A stretch of 64,000 nt of DNA, from positions 2,480,001 through 2,544,000 of the forward strand of contig NZ_LT906483.1 of assembly GCF_900187065.1 (NCBI RefSeq), in the 5' to 3' direction. Numbering within the stretch: position 1 is the stretch's first letter; the number at the start of each line of letters is the position of its first letter. Below, piece after piece: positions 47,868 through 57,363 of this stretch. The position numbers and the translations under genes were made by a program. A model generated the notes under the pieces. The model ran no database searches. It saw only the letters and a list, made by a program, of their open reading frames with translations, and was not told the origin of the DNA. This DNA is from Mycolicibacterium thermoresistibile (GTDB taxonomy: Bacteria > Actinomycetota > Actinomycetes > Mycobacteriales > Mycobacteriaceae).

Positions 47868-50243
47868 CTATCCGCCCCGCAGATAGTCCGCGAGGTGCCG
47901 GCCGGTCAGCGTCGACCGGGACGCGACCAGGTCGGCGGGGGTGCCCTCGAAGACGACGTGGCCGCCGTCGTGACCGGCGCCGGGACCGAGGTCGATGATC
48001 CAGTCGGCGTGGGCCATGACCGCCTGGTGGTGCTCGATGACCAGCACCGACTTACCGGCGTCGACCAGCCGGTCCAGCAGTGCCAGGAGCTGCTCGACAT
48101 CGGCCAGGTGCAGGCCGTTGGTCGGTTCGTCGAGCACGTAGACGGTGGCCGCGTCCGCGCCCTTGTCACCGAGTCTGGCCGCCAGCTTCAACCGCTGCCG
48201 CTCGCCGCCGGACAACGTGGTGAGCGACTGTCCCAGACCCAGGTAGCCCAGCCCGACGTCGGCCAGTCGTTCCAGTATCCGCCGCGCCGCGGGCAGCGGG
48301 TGGGCGTCGGTGAAGAAGTCCAGCGCCTCGGTCACCGGCATGTCCAGCACATCGGCGATGTTGCGGCCCGCCAGTTCGTAGGCCAGCACCGACGCCTGGA
48401 AGCGTCGTCCCTCGCATTCCTCACAGGTGGTCTCCACGGTGGCCATCACACCCAGCTCGGTGTAGATGATCCCGGCGCCGTTGCAGAGCGGGCAGGCGCC
48501 CTCGGAGTTGGAACTGAACAGCGCCGGCTTGACGCCGTTGGCCTTCGCGAACGCCTTGCGGATCGGGTCGAGCAGCCCGGTGTAGGTGGCCGGGTTGCTG
48601 CGCCGGGACCCGCGCAGCGGGCTCTGATCGACGGTGACGACGCCGTCACGCCCGGCCACCGACCCGTCGATCAGGGAGCTCTTGCCGGAACCGGCCACCC
48701 CGGTCAGCACCACCAGCACACCGAGCGGGATGTCGACGTCGATGTGTTGCAGATTGTTGGTGTGGGCGTCGCGGACTGGGAGCACCCCGGTGGGGGTGCG
48801 CACCTTCTTCTTGAGCGCGGCCCGGTCGTCGAGGTGCCGTCCGGTCAGGGTTGCAGCGGCCCGCAGACCGTCGAGCGAACCCGCGAACACCACCTCACCG
48901 CCCTCGGCGCCGGCTCCGGGGCCGAGATCGACGATGTGATCGGCGATCGCGATCACCTCCGGCTTGTGCTCGACCACCAGCACCGTGTTGCCCTTGTCGC
49001 GCAGTCGCAGCAGCAGCTGGTTCATCCGGTCGATGTCGTGCGGATGCAACCCAATCGTCGGCTCGTCGAACACGTAGGTGACGTCGGTGAGCGGGGAGCC
49101 GAGGTGGCGGACCATCTTGACCCGTTGCGCCTCACCGCCCGACAGCGTGCCGGCCGGGCGGTCCAGCGACAGATATCCCAGCCCGATGTCGACGAACGAC
49201 CGCAGGGTGTGGCGCAGCGATCCCAGCAGCGGCGCCACCGAGTCGTCCCGCAGGTCGTCCACCCAGTCGATGAGATCGCTGATCTGCCACGCCGAGACCT
49301 CGGCGATGTTGCGCCCGTTGATCTTCGACGACCTGGCGCGTTCCGACAGCCGGGTGCCGTCGCAGTCTGGGCAGGTGGTGAACGTGACCGCCCGTTCCAC
49401 GAACGCGCGGATGTGCGGCTGCATGGCCTCCACATCCTTGCTGAGGAACGACTTGTGGATCTGCGGGATCAGCCCCATGTAGGTGAGGTTGACCCCGTCG
49501 ATCTTGAGTTTGGTGGGCTCCTTGTACAGCAGCGCGTCGAGTTCCTTGCGGGTGAACTCGCGGATCGGTTTGTCCGGGTCGAAAAAGCCGCATCCCCGGA
49601 AGATGCGGCCGTACCAGCCGTCCATGGAGAATCCGGGGATGGTCAGGGCGCCCTCGTTGAGCGACTTGCTGTCGTCGTAGAGCGCGGTGCGGTCGATGTC
49701 GTTGATCACGCCGCGGCCCTCGCACCGGGGGCACATCCCACCGACGATCTCGAACTCCCGCCGCTCCTTCACGGTGCGGCCCCCGCGCTCCACGGTGACT
49801 GCGCCGGCGCCGCTGATCGATGCGACGTTGAACGAGAACGCCTGGGGGGAACCGATATGCGGTTCGCCGAGCCGGCTGTACAGGATCCGCAGCAGCGCGC
49901 CGGTGTCGGTGACGGTGCCGACGGTGGACCGCGGATCCGCGCCCAGCCGGTTCTGGTCGACGATGATCGCCGCGGTGAGCCCGTCGAGCATGTCGACGTC
50001 CGGGCGGGCCGGCGTGGGCATGAAGCCCTGGATGAACGCGCTGTAGGTTTCGTTGATCAACCGCTGGGACTCCGCGGCGATGGTGTCGAACACCAGCGAG
50101 CTCTTGCCGGACCCGGAGACACCGGTGAACACGGTCAGCCGGCGTTTGGGGATCTCGACGTCGATGTTCTTGAGGTTGTTCTGCCGGGCGCCGAGCACCC
50201 GGATGAGGTCGTGGCGGTCGGCGGGGTGGCTGTCAGTCGTCAT
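47868..50243 (-). CDS. UvrA-like ABC ATPase (DrrC-type)
   Basis: A 791-residue protein built like UvrA but shorter than the DNA-repair UvrA of about 970 residues. It has two ABC cassettes: Walker [10 protein letters not shown] and GVAGSGKSS; signature LSGGEAQR and LSGGERQR; and Walker [13 protein letters not shown] and [12 protein letters not shown]. Four Cys pairs ([32 protein letters not shown]) bind zinc. Short UvrA paralogues of this kind, such as DrrC, protect DNA or confer drug resistance. Its start overlaps the stop of the acyl-CoA ligase by 4 bases, and TenA follows after 61 bases. Its target is unknown. Confidence 0.88.
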   Translation of the reverse strand: MTTDSHPADRHDLIRVLGARQNNLKNIDVEIPKRRLTVFTGVSGSGKSSLVFDTIAAESQRLINETYSAFIQGFMPTPARPDVDMLDGLTAAIIVDQNRLGADPRSTVGTVTDTGALLRILYSRLGEPHIGSPQAFSFNVASISGAGAVTVERGGRTVKERREFEIVGGMCPRCEGRGVINDIDRTALYDDSKSLNEGALTIPGFSMDGWYGRIFRGCGFFDPDKPIREFTRKELDALLYKEPTKLKIDGVNLTYMGLIPQIHKSFLSKDVEAMQPHIRAFVERAVTFTTCPDCDGTRLSERARSSKINGRNIAEVSAWQISDLIDWVDDLRDDSVAPLLGSLRHTLRSFVDIGLGYLSLDRPAGTLSGGEAQRVKMVRHLGSPLTDVTYVFDEPTIGLHPHDIDRMNQLLLRLRDKGNTVLVVEHKPEVIAIADHIVDLGPGAGAEGGEVVFAGSLDGLRAAATLTGRHLDDRAALKKKVRTPTGVLPVRDAHTNNLQHIDVDIPLGVLVVLTGVAGSGKSSLIDGSVAGRDGVVTVDQSPLRGSRRSNPATYTGLLDPIRKAFAKANGVKPALFSSNSEGACPLCNGAGIIYTELGVMATVETTCEECEGRRFQASVLAYELAGRNIADVLDMPVTEALDFFTDAHPLPAARRILERLADVGLGYLGLGQSLTTLSGGERQRLKLAARLGDKGADAATVYVLDEPTNGLHLADVEQLLALLDRLVDAGKSVLVIEHHQAVMAHADWIIDLGPGAGHDGGHVVFEGTPADLVASRSTLTGRHLADYLRGG

Positions 50244-51862
50244 CGGCGGCTGTCGGCGTTGACCGGTTGCACGGCGTTCAGTGTGCCGTCAGACACCCGG
50301 GCGCGCAACGTCCTGCGGTCGAACTTGCCGCTGGGCAGTGTCGGGATCTGGTCGGCGCGGGCCACCACCCAGCGGGTCGGCACCTTGTAGCTGGACAGCT
50401 GGCTACCGACCTGCGCCGCAAGCGAATCCACGTCGAGGCCGTGGTCACCGGAGTGCGTCGGCACCACGACGGCGCAGACCTGTTCGCCGCGGTCGGGATC
50501 GTCGACCCCGACCACGACGCACTGCGCCACCGCGGGGGACTGTTCGATGACCGCCTCCACCTCGAGCGGCGAGACGTTGGCACCGCCGGACTTGATCAGC
50601 TCGGTGGTGCGGCCGACGTAGAACAGCCGCGGATCGCCCGGTTTGCGGTAGACCCGGTCGCCGGTGTGGTACCAGCCGTCGGCGTCGAACACCTCCCAGC
50701 GTTCCCGTTTGTTGTAGCCGGCCATCACGCCGATACCGCGGACCAGCAGTTCGCCGACGGTGCCGTCGGGGACCGGGTCGCCGTTCCCGTCGACGATGCG
50801 CATCTCGGTGAACGCGAAACCGCCGGCGGTCTCGGACATGGTGCGGTGCACGGGGAAGCCGTCGGGCACATCGGTCATCGCGATGTCGAGCGGGCCGTGG
50901 CGCAGCATCGGCGCGCTGCCCAGGTCGCGCTCGTCGAAGGTGGGGTGGTCACGCAACCGGCGGGTGAAGGCCGGCCAGCCGACGACACCGGTGGCCCGTT
51001 CGGTCTCGATCAGGTCGAGCGCGGTCCCGGCGTCGAGCTTCGGCAGCACCAGCAGGGTGACGGGGTCGTGCAGGGCACCGGTGGCGGCCAGCAGACCGCC
51101 GATCCAGAAGAACGGCATCGCGCACAGGATCCGCGGCTCATCGGCTGTGCCGGCTCCTGATTCGGCTCCGGTGTGGGACCCGGTACCGGATCCGCGGGTG
51201 ACCGCCCAGATCGCCGCCGGCCAGGTGGAGGTCTGCCGGACCAGGGTGCCGTGGGTGTGCAGCACCCCCTTCGGGTCGGCGGTGGAGCCGGAGGTGTGCA
51301 CCATGACCGCGAGGTCGGCGGGGGACACCTCGGCCTCGACCGCGGACAGCAGTTCCGGCGCCGCCGTCGCGGCGTCGGGTTTCCACCGGGCCGCCCAGGG
51401 CCGGTCGGTCGGTTCGGTGAGCACGATGGTGCGCAGGTAGGGCGCCGCCGTCAGCGCGAGCTGTCCGGCCCGCTGCCCGGCGAGCTCCGGCCAGGCCTGC
51501 TCGAACCGGGCGGGGACGTCGATCGACAGCACGGTGCCCGGCGCGATCAACACCGCGATGTCGGCCAGCCGGACCACTTTCGCGATCTCGGCCGGTTGGT
51601 AGAGGGTGCTCAACGGGACCGCGAGCGCGCCGATGCGGGACACCGCCAGCCACCACACGATCCAGTCGGTCCCGTTGGGGAAGAACAGCCCCACGCGGGT
51701 GCCCTTGCCGACGCCTTCGCGCAACAGCCACCGGGCCAGCCGTGCGGACCGGTCGGCGGCCTGGCGGTAGCTGAGCCGTTCGGCCGGCGTCACCACGTAG
51801 GTGCGGTCACCGAACGTCTCCGCGGCGCCGGCCAGCAGCGCGGGAACGGTCAGCGCCGTCAC
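50240..51862 (-). CDS. Acyl-CoA synthetase (AMP-forming), FadD type
   Basis: A 540-residue adenylating enzyme. Motifs: VMVHTSGSTADPKGVLHTHG (ATP loop), GWYHTGDRVYRKPGDPRLFYVGR, GGANVSPLEVEAV and LPSGKFDRRTL with the catalytic Lys. It should load a carboxylic acid onto CoA. The GTG at 51862 lies 6 bases after the hydratase stop; the longer frame upstream overlaps that gene and was rejected. It carries a Gly/Ser-rich insert (GSGTGSHTGAESGAG) in a surface loop. It is co-transcribed with an enoyl-CoA hydratase, which suggests a catabolic pathway for an unusual acid. Confidence 0.88.
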   Translation of the reverse strand: MTALTVPALLAGAAETFGDRTYVVTPAERLSYRQAADRSARLARWLLREGVGKGTRVGLFFPNGTDWIVWWLAVSRIGALAVPLSTLYQPAEIAKVVRLADIAVLIAPGTVLSIDVPARFEQAWPELAGQRAGQLALTAAPYLRTIVLTEPTDRPWAARWKPDAATAAPELLSAVEAEVSPADLAVMVHTSGSTADPKGVLHTHGTLVRQTSTWPAAIWAVTRGSGTGSHTGAESGAGTADEPRILCAMPFFWIGGLLAATGALHDPVTLLVLPKLDAGTALDLIETERATGVVGWPAFTRRLRDHPTFDERDLGSAPMLRHGPLDIAMTDVPDGFPVHRTMSETAGGFAFTEMRIVDGNGDPVPDGTVGELLVRGIGVMAGYNKRERWEVFDADGWYHTGDRVYRKPGDPRLFYVGRTTELIKSGGANVSPLEVEAVIEQSPAVAQCVVVGVDDPDRGEQVCAVVVPTHSGDHGLDVDSLAAQVGSQLSSYKVPTRWVVARADQIPTLPSGKFDRRTLRARVSDGTLNAVQPVNADSRR

Positions 51863-51867
51863 CCGGT

Positions 51868-52641
51868 TCACCGGCCCCGCCACTGGGGGGTGCGCTTCTC
51901 CTGCCAGGCGCGGATGCCCTCGGCGACGTCCTCGGTGGCGCCGGCCACCTTGCGCATGGTCTCGCCGAACCGGACCGCTTCGATCCAGCCCATGTCGGCG
52001 CTGCGCCACGCCACCTCCTTGGTGGCGCGTTGCGCCAGCGGCGCGGCCTCGGTCAGGGTGCGGGCCCACGCCAGCGCCTGCTCCTGCAGCTCGTCCGGCG
52101 GCACCAGTCTCCACACCAGGCCGATCTCCTCGGCGCGCTGGGCGGTGATCGGTTTACCGGTGAGCAGCAGTTCCATAGCGTCCGCCCAGCGGACCCGCTG
52201 TGGGAGCCGGATCGCCCCGACGATGGTGGGCACCCCGATCCGCACCTCCGGGAAGCTGAACGTCGCAGTGGTGCTGGCGATGACGAAGTCGCAGAACAAC
52301 ACCCCGGTCAGCCCGTAGCCGACGCACGGTCCGTTCACCGCCGCGATGGTGGGCTTGAACAGTTCCATCCCGGATTCGAAGCTGTTGATGGTCGGCTTCT
52401 CCCAGAACGTGCCGCCGAAGGTGCCGACCGCGCCTTCGCTGTCCTTGAGGTCCGCACCGGCGCAGAACACCTCGCCGTTGGCGGTGAGGATGCCGACCCA
52501 GGCGTCCTCGTCGTCGCGGAACCGGTTCCAGGCCGCGTTGAGGTCCTGGCGCATCGCCCCGTTGATGGCGTTGCGCGCCTCGGGGCGGTTGAGGGTGATG
52601 GTGGCGATGTGGTCCCGCTGCTCGTAGGTGACCAGGCTCAT
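51868..52641 (-). CDS. echA: Enoyl-CoA hydratase/isomerase
   Basis: A 257-residue crotonase-fold enzyme. ITLNRPEARNAINGAM, the oxyanion-hole segment FCAGADLKDSEG, and AVNGPCVGYGLTGVLFCDFVIAS are typical; the second catalytic Glu position in FPEVRIGVP is conserved (FSFPEVRIG). It hydrates or isomerises an enoyl-CoA. The ATG at 52641 was chosen; a start 9 bases earlier is possible. It is 10 bases downstream of the amine oxidase gene and just upstream of the ligase, in the five-gene operon. Confidence 0.9.
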   Translation of the reverse strand: MSLVTYEQRDHIATITLNRPEARNAINGAMRQDLNAAWNRFRDDEDAWVGILTANGEVFCAGADLKDSEGAVGTFGGTFWEKPTINSFESGMELFKPTIAAVNGPCVGYGLTGVLFCDFVIASTTATFSFPEVRIGVPTIVGAIRLPQRVRWADAMELLLTGKPITAQRAEEIGLVWRLVPPDELQEQALAWARTLTEAAPLAQRATKEVAWRSADMGWIEAVRFGETMRKVAGATEDVAEGIRAWQEKRTPQWRGR

Positions 52642-52651
52642 GGTCTGCACC

Positions 52652-54028
52652 CTAAGCCCCGGACCCCAGTGCGGTGAGCACCTCGGCGGCCGCCCGTTCC
52701 CCGGAGGCGACGGCGCCGTCCATGTAGCCCATCGAGCGCACCGCGGTCTCCGCGCCGGCCCAGTGGATCGGACCGACCGCGCGCCGCAGCGCGGGGCCGA
52801 CCTGGGTCCAGGTGTTGGGCGGCAGGAACGCGCCGTAGCAGCCCCGGGTCCATTGGTCGGCGGCCCACACCTTTTCGACGTAGTCGACGGGCCGGGCGGC
52901 GCGCGGACCGAACATCCGCGCGAAGCAGCCGATGACCGCCTCGCGGCGGGTGCGGGTGTCGGCTCGGCCCAGCTCCCGCGCCTGGCTGCCCTCCAGGAAC
53001 CCGAGCAGTACCCCGGGGCGGCCCGAGGGTGGGGAGTTGTCGAAGAACACCTTCACCGGACCGGTGAATCCGACGCCCTGTCCGGACAGCCCGTCGGCCC
53101 GCCAGAACGGTTCGTCGTAGATCGCCATGCATTTGACCACCGAGCCGTTCGGCATGCGTTGGGTGAGCTGGTCCCGGTCGGCGGGCAGCGGTTCGTCGTA
53201 GTGCAGCCGGCCGGCCAGGGTGGGGCTCATGGCGACCACCACCCGTTCCGCCCGCACCGTCGCGGTGTCGGCCACCACCTGCACCCCGTCGCGGGTGCGG
53301 ATCTCCCGCACCGGTGCGCCCAGCCGCACCGCGTCGCCGAGTTCGTCGGCCATAGCGGTCGAGATCTGTTGGGCGCCACCGATGATCCGGCTCTGCTGGG
53401 CGCCGCCGCGGGTGGTGATGAGTTGGCTCAGACCCTGATTCGAGCTGGTGTAGGTGAGCAGATGCAGCAGCGAGAGGTCGGCGGCGTCGGCGGCCCAGAC
53501 GGCCTCACAGACCAGTTCGATGAACGCCCGGCCCACCGCGGTGCGCACATGGCGGTCGATCCAGCCGGCGACGGTCTGCCGATCCCACTGCGCGGCACGG
53601 GGGGCGGCCCACGGCGCGGCCGGGTCGATCCGCCGGGCCATCCGCTCCAGCCGGGTCAACGCGATCTGCAGGTCGGCCAGGTGCAGCGGGTTGGCCCTGG
53701 GAATCTCGCCGGTGTAGCGCCGCACCCGCCCGTTGTGCTCCCACAACTTCGCGCCCCGGTCGTAGGTGTCGAAGGTGGACAGGCCCAATTCGTCGATCAG
53801 GGCGCGGATTCGCTGATGACCCGGCCCGATCCACTGGCCGCCGAGTTCGACCACCGCGTCGTTTTCCGGGTCGGGGCCGTGCTCCAGGAAGTGGTTCAGG
53901 GTCCGGCCGCCTACCCGGTCGCGGGCTTCGAGCACCACCACATCCACCCCCGCCCGCCGCAGCGTGCGCGCCGCCGTCAACCCGGCGAGCCCGGCGCCGA
54001 CCACCACCACATCTGTCCTGTCAGTCAT
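52652..54028 (-). CDS. Flavin monoamine oxidase family protein
   Basis: A 458-residue FAD amine oxidase. The dinucleotide motif is VVVVGAGLAGLTAARTLRRAG, followed by VLEARDRVGGRT, ELGGQWIGPGHQRI, GGAQQSRIIGGAQQ, and the C-terminal FAD block IHWAGAETAVRSMGYMDGAVASGERAA. It resembles AofH-type enzymes that oxidise amines to aldehydes and release ammonia and peroxide. The ATG at 54028 has AGGAGGC upstream. First gene of the operon; the hydratase and ligase that follow could handle the acid formed from the aldehyde, but this is inferred. Confidence 0.9.
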   Translation of the reverse strand: MTDRTDVVVVGAGLAGLTAARTLRRAGVDVVVLEARDRVGGRTLNHFLEHGPDPENDAVVELGGQWIGPGHQRIRALIDELGLSTFDTYDRGAKLWEHNGRVRRYTGEIPRANPLHLADLQIALTRLERMARRIDPAAPWAAPRAAQWDRQTVAGWIDRHVRTAVGRAFIELVCEAVWAADAADLSLLHLLTYTSSNQGLSQLITTRGGAQQSRIIGGAQQISTAMADELGDAVRLGAPVREIRTRDGVQVVADTATVRAERVVVAMSPTLAGRLHYDEPLPADRDQLTQRMPNGSVVKCMAIYDEPFWRADGLSGQGVGFTGPVKVFFDNSPPSGRPGVLLGFLEGSQARELGRADTRTRREAVIGCFARMFGPRAARPVDYVEKVWAADQWTRGCYGAFLPPNTWTQVGPALRRAVGPIHWAGAETAVRSMGYMDGAVASGERAAAEVLTALGSGA

Positions 54029-54083
54029 CGTGCCTCCTGCCCGGTGAATGTAGTGAACCCGGCCGGTCCGTACCGTCGACTCT

Positions 54084-54524
54084 GTGCGCTGGATCGTCGA
54101 CGCCATGAACGTCATCGGCAGCCGCCCGGACGGCTGGTGGAGGGACCGGCGCCGGGCGATGGACGATCTGGTGCGACGGCTGGAGCGGTGGGCCACCGCG
54201 GAAGGGCACTCGGTGACGGTGGTGTTCGAACATCCGACGCCGATCGAGTCGTCGGTGCTCACCGTCGCCCACGCGCCGCGGGCCGCCGCCGACGCCGCCG
54301 ATGACGAGATCGTGCGGCTGGTGCGCACCGCCGACGACCCCGCGCTGATCACGGTGGTGACCTCGGACGCGGCGCTGGCCGAACGGGTCCGGTCACTGGG
54401 TGTCGCGGTCCATCCGGCCGCGAGGTTCCGCGCCCTCATCGACGGTCGGGGCGACGGCGGGTCTGCCGGGCGGCCGCGGCGGTCGCGCGATTCGCCGGAT
54501 ACTGACTACCGTTCAGGACAATGA
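54084..54524 (+). CDS. NYN-domain ribonuclease-like protein
   Basis: A 146-residue protein of the YacP/NYN family with a PIN-like fold: RWIVDAMNVIGSRPDGWW at the start (Asp in VDAMN), VTVVFEHPTP, and ADDEIVRLVRTADDPALITVVTSDAALAERV with further acidic residues. Such proteins are predicted ribonucleases. The GTG start is divergent from the amine oxidase gene. It overlaps the ThrE gene by 4 bases, which suggests coupling. Confidence 0.85.
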   Translation: MRWIVDAMNVIGSRPDGWWRDRRRAMDDLVRRLERWATAEGHSVTVVFEHPTPIESSVLTVAHAPRAAADAADDEIVRLVRTADDPALITVVTSDAALAERVRSLGVAVHPAARFRALIDGRGDGGSAGRPRRSRDSPDTDYRSGQ

Positions 54525-56218
54525 CCCAGGATCGAAGCACCGGCCGGGCGCGCCTCCGCGGCGGTCTGCGATTGGCCCTGCGCGGCACTCGCGATCCGGC
54601 CCCCGGCGCGGGTCAGCGCCGCGCCGCCGGCGGTCTCGATGAACTGCACACCCGCAAGGTGCTCGATCTCACCATCCGCCTCGCCGAGGTGATGTTGTCG
54701 AGCGGGTCGGGCACCGCGGACGTCGTCGCCACCGCACAGGACGTGGCCGAGGCGTATCAGATCAAGGACTGCGTCGTCGACATCACCTTCACGACGATCA
54801 TCGTGTCGGCGCTGCCGAACGCCGACCATCCGCCGGTGACGATCGTGCGGTCGGTGCGGACCCGGTCGACCGACTTCACCCGGCTGGCGGCGCTCGACCG
54901 GTTGGTGCGTGAGATCACCTCCGGCGGGGTGTCGGTGCATCAGGCCCACGAGGCCATGGACGAGTTGTCCGAGCAGCCGCATCCGTACCCCCGCTGGCTG
55001 GCCACCGCCGGATGGGCCGGCTTCGCCTTCGGTATCGCCATGCTGATGGGCGGCACCTGGGTCACCTGTTTTCTGGCCGCGTTCACCTCGGCGGTCATCG
55101 ACCGGGTGAACCGGCTGTTGAACCGGGCCGGCACACCGTTCTTCTTCCAGCAGGTGGTGGGCGCCACCATCGCGACGGTGGTCGCCGTGGCCGCCTACCA
55201 GTACGCCGGGCAGGGGGTGACCACCCTGGTGGCGACCGGCATCGTGGTGCTGCTCGCCGGGCTGACCCTGGTCGGTTCGATGCAGGACGCGCTCACCGGC
55301 CACATGATCACCGCGCTGGCGCGGCTGGGGGATGCGGTGTTCCTCACGGCCGGGATCGTGGTCGGCATCCTCGCCGGCCTGCAGATCGCTTCGCTGGCCG
55401 GGGTGGAGATCCAGTTGCGCGTCGACGTCGGGCAGACCTTCGTGGTGCCGACCGAGCCGAGAACGATCACCGTCGCGATCGTCGGGTCGGCGCTGGCCGG
55501 GATCTGCCTGACCATCGCCTGTTACACACCGATGCGCTCGGCGCCGATGACCGGGGTCGCGGCGGCGCTGGCCACGGTGGTGATCTTCGGTGTCGGTGCG
55601 GCCGGTCTGGGCCAGATCATGGCGACGTTCGTGGCGGCGATCAGCGTCGGTCTGCTGGCCACCCTGGTGTCGATCCGGCGGCAGGCGCCGGCGTTGGTGA
55701 TCGCCACCGCGGGTATCACCCCGCTGCTGCCCGGCCTGGCGGTGTTCCGGGCGGTGTTCGCGTTCGCCGTCGAAGGACGGTTCAACGACGGTCTGGCGCA
55801 GCTGATGACCGCGTCGGCGATCGCGTTGGGCATCGGTAGCGGTGTGGTGCTGGGTGAGCTGGTCGGCTCCCCGCTGCGGTACGGGGCGGGCCGGGTCGGC
55901 GCGTTCTTCCGCAAGGACGGTCCGCCCGGGCTGCGTCGCGGTGTCGGCCGGGTGGTCCGGTTGCGGCCGAGCCCGGCCGCACCGCCGCAGGCCGGCAAGC
56001 TGGAGCCGCGGCTGCGGAGCCTGCCGCTGGAACCGGAATCCGAGATCGAGGCCGAGGACGCGCAGGCCGACAGACCCGCCGCGGAGGCCGAACCCGACGA
56101 CCGGCCCGACAGCGAACGTCCCCAACCCCAGGACAGGCTCGAGGACAGGGCCGATCCCGGGGCCGATGACGGGGCCGGGCAGGAGCCCGGTAAGAACGGC
56201 GAGCCGCCGGACCGATAG
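54521..56218 (+). CDS. Threonine/serine exporter (ThrE family)
   Basis: A 565-residue membrane protein. The N-terminal cytoplasmic domain (LDELHTRKVLDLTIRLAEVMLSSGSGTADVVATAQDVAEAY) precedes ten or so helices from about residue 160 to 460. This is the ThrE fold of Corynebacterium, which exports threonine and serine using the proton gradient. The C-terminal 95 residues are a Pro/Glu/Asp-rich cytosolic tail (LEPRLRSLPLEPESEIEAEDAQAD and so on) of unusual length. Its start overlaps the NYN gene. Confidence 0.9.
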   Translation: MTQDRSTGRARLRGGLRLALRGTRDPAPGAGQRRAAGGLDELHTRKVLDLTIRLAEVMLSSGSGTADVVATAQDVAEAYQIKDCVVDITFTTIIVSALPNADHPPVTIVRSVRTRSTDFTRLAALDRLVREITSGGVSVHQAHEAMDELSEQPHPYPRWLATAGWAGFAFGIAMLMGGTWVTCFLAAFTSAVIDRVNRLLNRAGTPFFFQQVVGATIATVVAVAAYQYAGQGVTTLVATGIVVLLAGLTLVGSMQDALTGHMITALARLGDAVFLTAGIVVGILAGLQIASLAGVEIQLRVDVGQTFVVPTEPRTITVAIVGSALAGICLTIACYTPMRSAPMTGVAAALATVVIFGVGAAGLGQIMATFVAAISVGLLATLVSIRRQAPALVIATAGITPLLPGLAVFRAVFAFAVEGRFNDGLAQLMTASAIALGIGSGVVLGELVGSPLRYGAGRVGAFFRKDGPPGLRRGVGRVVRLRPSPAAPPQAGKLEPRLRSLPLEPESEIEAEDAQADRPAAEAEPDDRPDSERPQPQDRLEDRADPGADDGAGQEPGKNGEPPDR

Positions 56219-56242
56219 CCACCGAGCCAGTACGCTGCGGAC

Positions 56243-57259
56243 GTGCACGTCGATGTGATGGTGGTCCCGCAGCCGCTCGGCCGTGTCGGCGACACCGCCC
56301 GGCAGGTGCAACGGTGCGGTTTCTCCGGGTTGCTGTTGACCGAAACCGGCCGCACCGCCTATCTCAACGCCGCGGTGGCATCGCAGGCGGCACCCGGGTT
56401 GGAGTTGTCGACGGGGGTGGCGGTGGCCTTTCCCCGCAGCCCGTTCGTCACCGCGGCCGCGGCGTGGGAACTTCAGGAGGCGACCGGCGGAAAGTTCCGG
56501 TTGGGACTCGGGACCCAGGTCCGCACCCACGTGGTGCGCCGCTACGGTATGCCGTTCGACCGCCCGGGCCCCCGGCTGCGCGACTACGTGCGCGCGGTCA
56601 AGGCGTGCTTCACCGCGTTCCGGACCGGCACCCTGGACCACCACGGCGAGTTCTACGAGCTGGATTTCATCACCCCGCAGTGGAGTCCGGGCCCGATCTA
56701 CGCACCGGACCCCAAAGTCGATGTGGCCGCGGTCAATCCGTGGATGCTGCGGATGGCCGGCGAGGTCGCCGACGGGGTGCACGTCCATCCGATCGGTGAA
56801 CCCGGATACCTCACCCGGCATGTGCTGCCGAATGTGGCTGCCGGGGCGGCCAGATCGCAGCGGTCGCCCGATGACATCGCGCTCATCGTGCCGGTGCTCA
56901 CGGTCGTCGGCGACACCGACGAGGAACGGCACACCGAACGGGAGCGGGCGCGCGCCGCGCTCAGCTTCTACGGCAGCACCCCGAACTACGCGTTCATCTG
57001 GGATGAGGCCGGTTTCGAGGGCACCACGGCGCGCATCCGCGAGAAGCAGAAGGCCCGCGACCACGCCGGCATGGCCGCGGTGATCACCGACGAGCATCTC
57101 GCGGTCTTCACCACCGAGTCGACCTGGGACGGTCTGGCCGACGCGCTGCGCGCCAGATACGGGGGCGTCGCGACCCGGCTCGTCTTGTACAACGCACAGA
57201 ACACGCCGGAGCAGCTGGAACGGTACGGGGCGGTGGCCCGGCAACTTTCGGCCGACTGA
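56243..57259 (+). CDS. F420-type LLM oxidoreductase (TIGR03617-like)
   Basis: A 338-residue TIM-barrel enzyme of the luciferase-like group that often uses cofactor F420 in mycobacteria. Signs: VDVMVVPQPLGRVGDTARQVQRCGFSG at the start, GVAVAFPRSPFVTAAAAWELQEATGGKFRLGLGTQVRTHV, and AGEVADGVHVHPIGE. It matches the TIGR03617 subfamily as I recall. The GTG start is 24 bases after the ThrE stop, so it may be co-transcribed. The substrate is unknown. Confidence 0.9.
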   Translation: MHVDVMVVPQPLGRVGDTARQVQRCGFSGLLLTETGRTAYLNAAVASQAAPGLELSTGVAVAFPRSPFVTAAAAWELQEATGGKFRLGLGTQVRTHVVRRYGMPFDRPGPRLRDYVRAVKACFTAFRTGTLDHHGEFYELDFITPQWSPGPIYAPDPKVDVAAVNPWMLRMAGEVADGVHVHPIGEPGYLTRHVLPNVAAGAARSQRSPDDIALIVPVLTVVGDTDEERHTERERARAALSFYGSTPNYAFIWDEAGFEGTTARIREKQKARDHAGMAAVITDEHLAVFTTESTWDGLADALRARYGGVATRLVLYNAQNTPEQLERYGAVARQLSAD

Positions 57260-57363
57260 AGCGCCGTTTCATCCGATGTTTGCCGTCCGGGGTGGGCGGT
57301 TATGGGTTGACCCGAACCCGGTTGCTCGGGCGCCGGTTGTCGTCGGGTAGTGAGGATGAGTTC

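Noticed and set aside
50267..51160. Long plus-strand frame of about 297 codons inside the acyl-CoA ligase gene
   Set aside because: Shadow of the ligase; composition (many His, Gly, Arg, Val) and lack of any domain are typical of an antisense frame.
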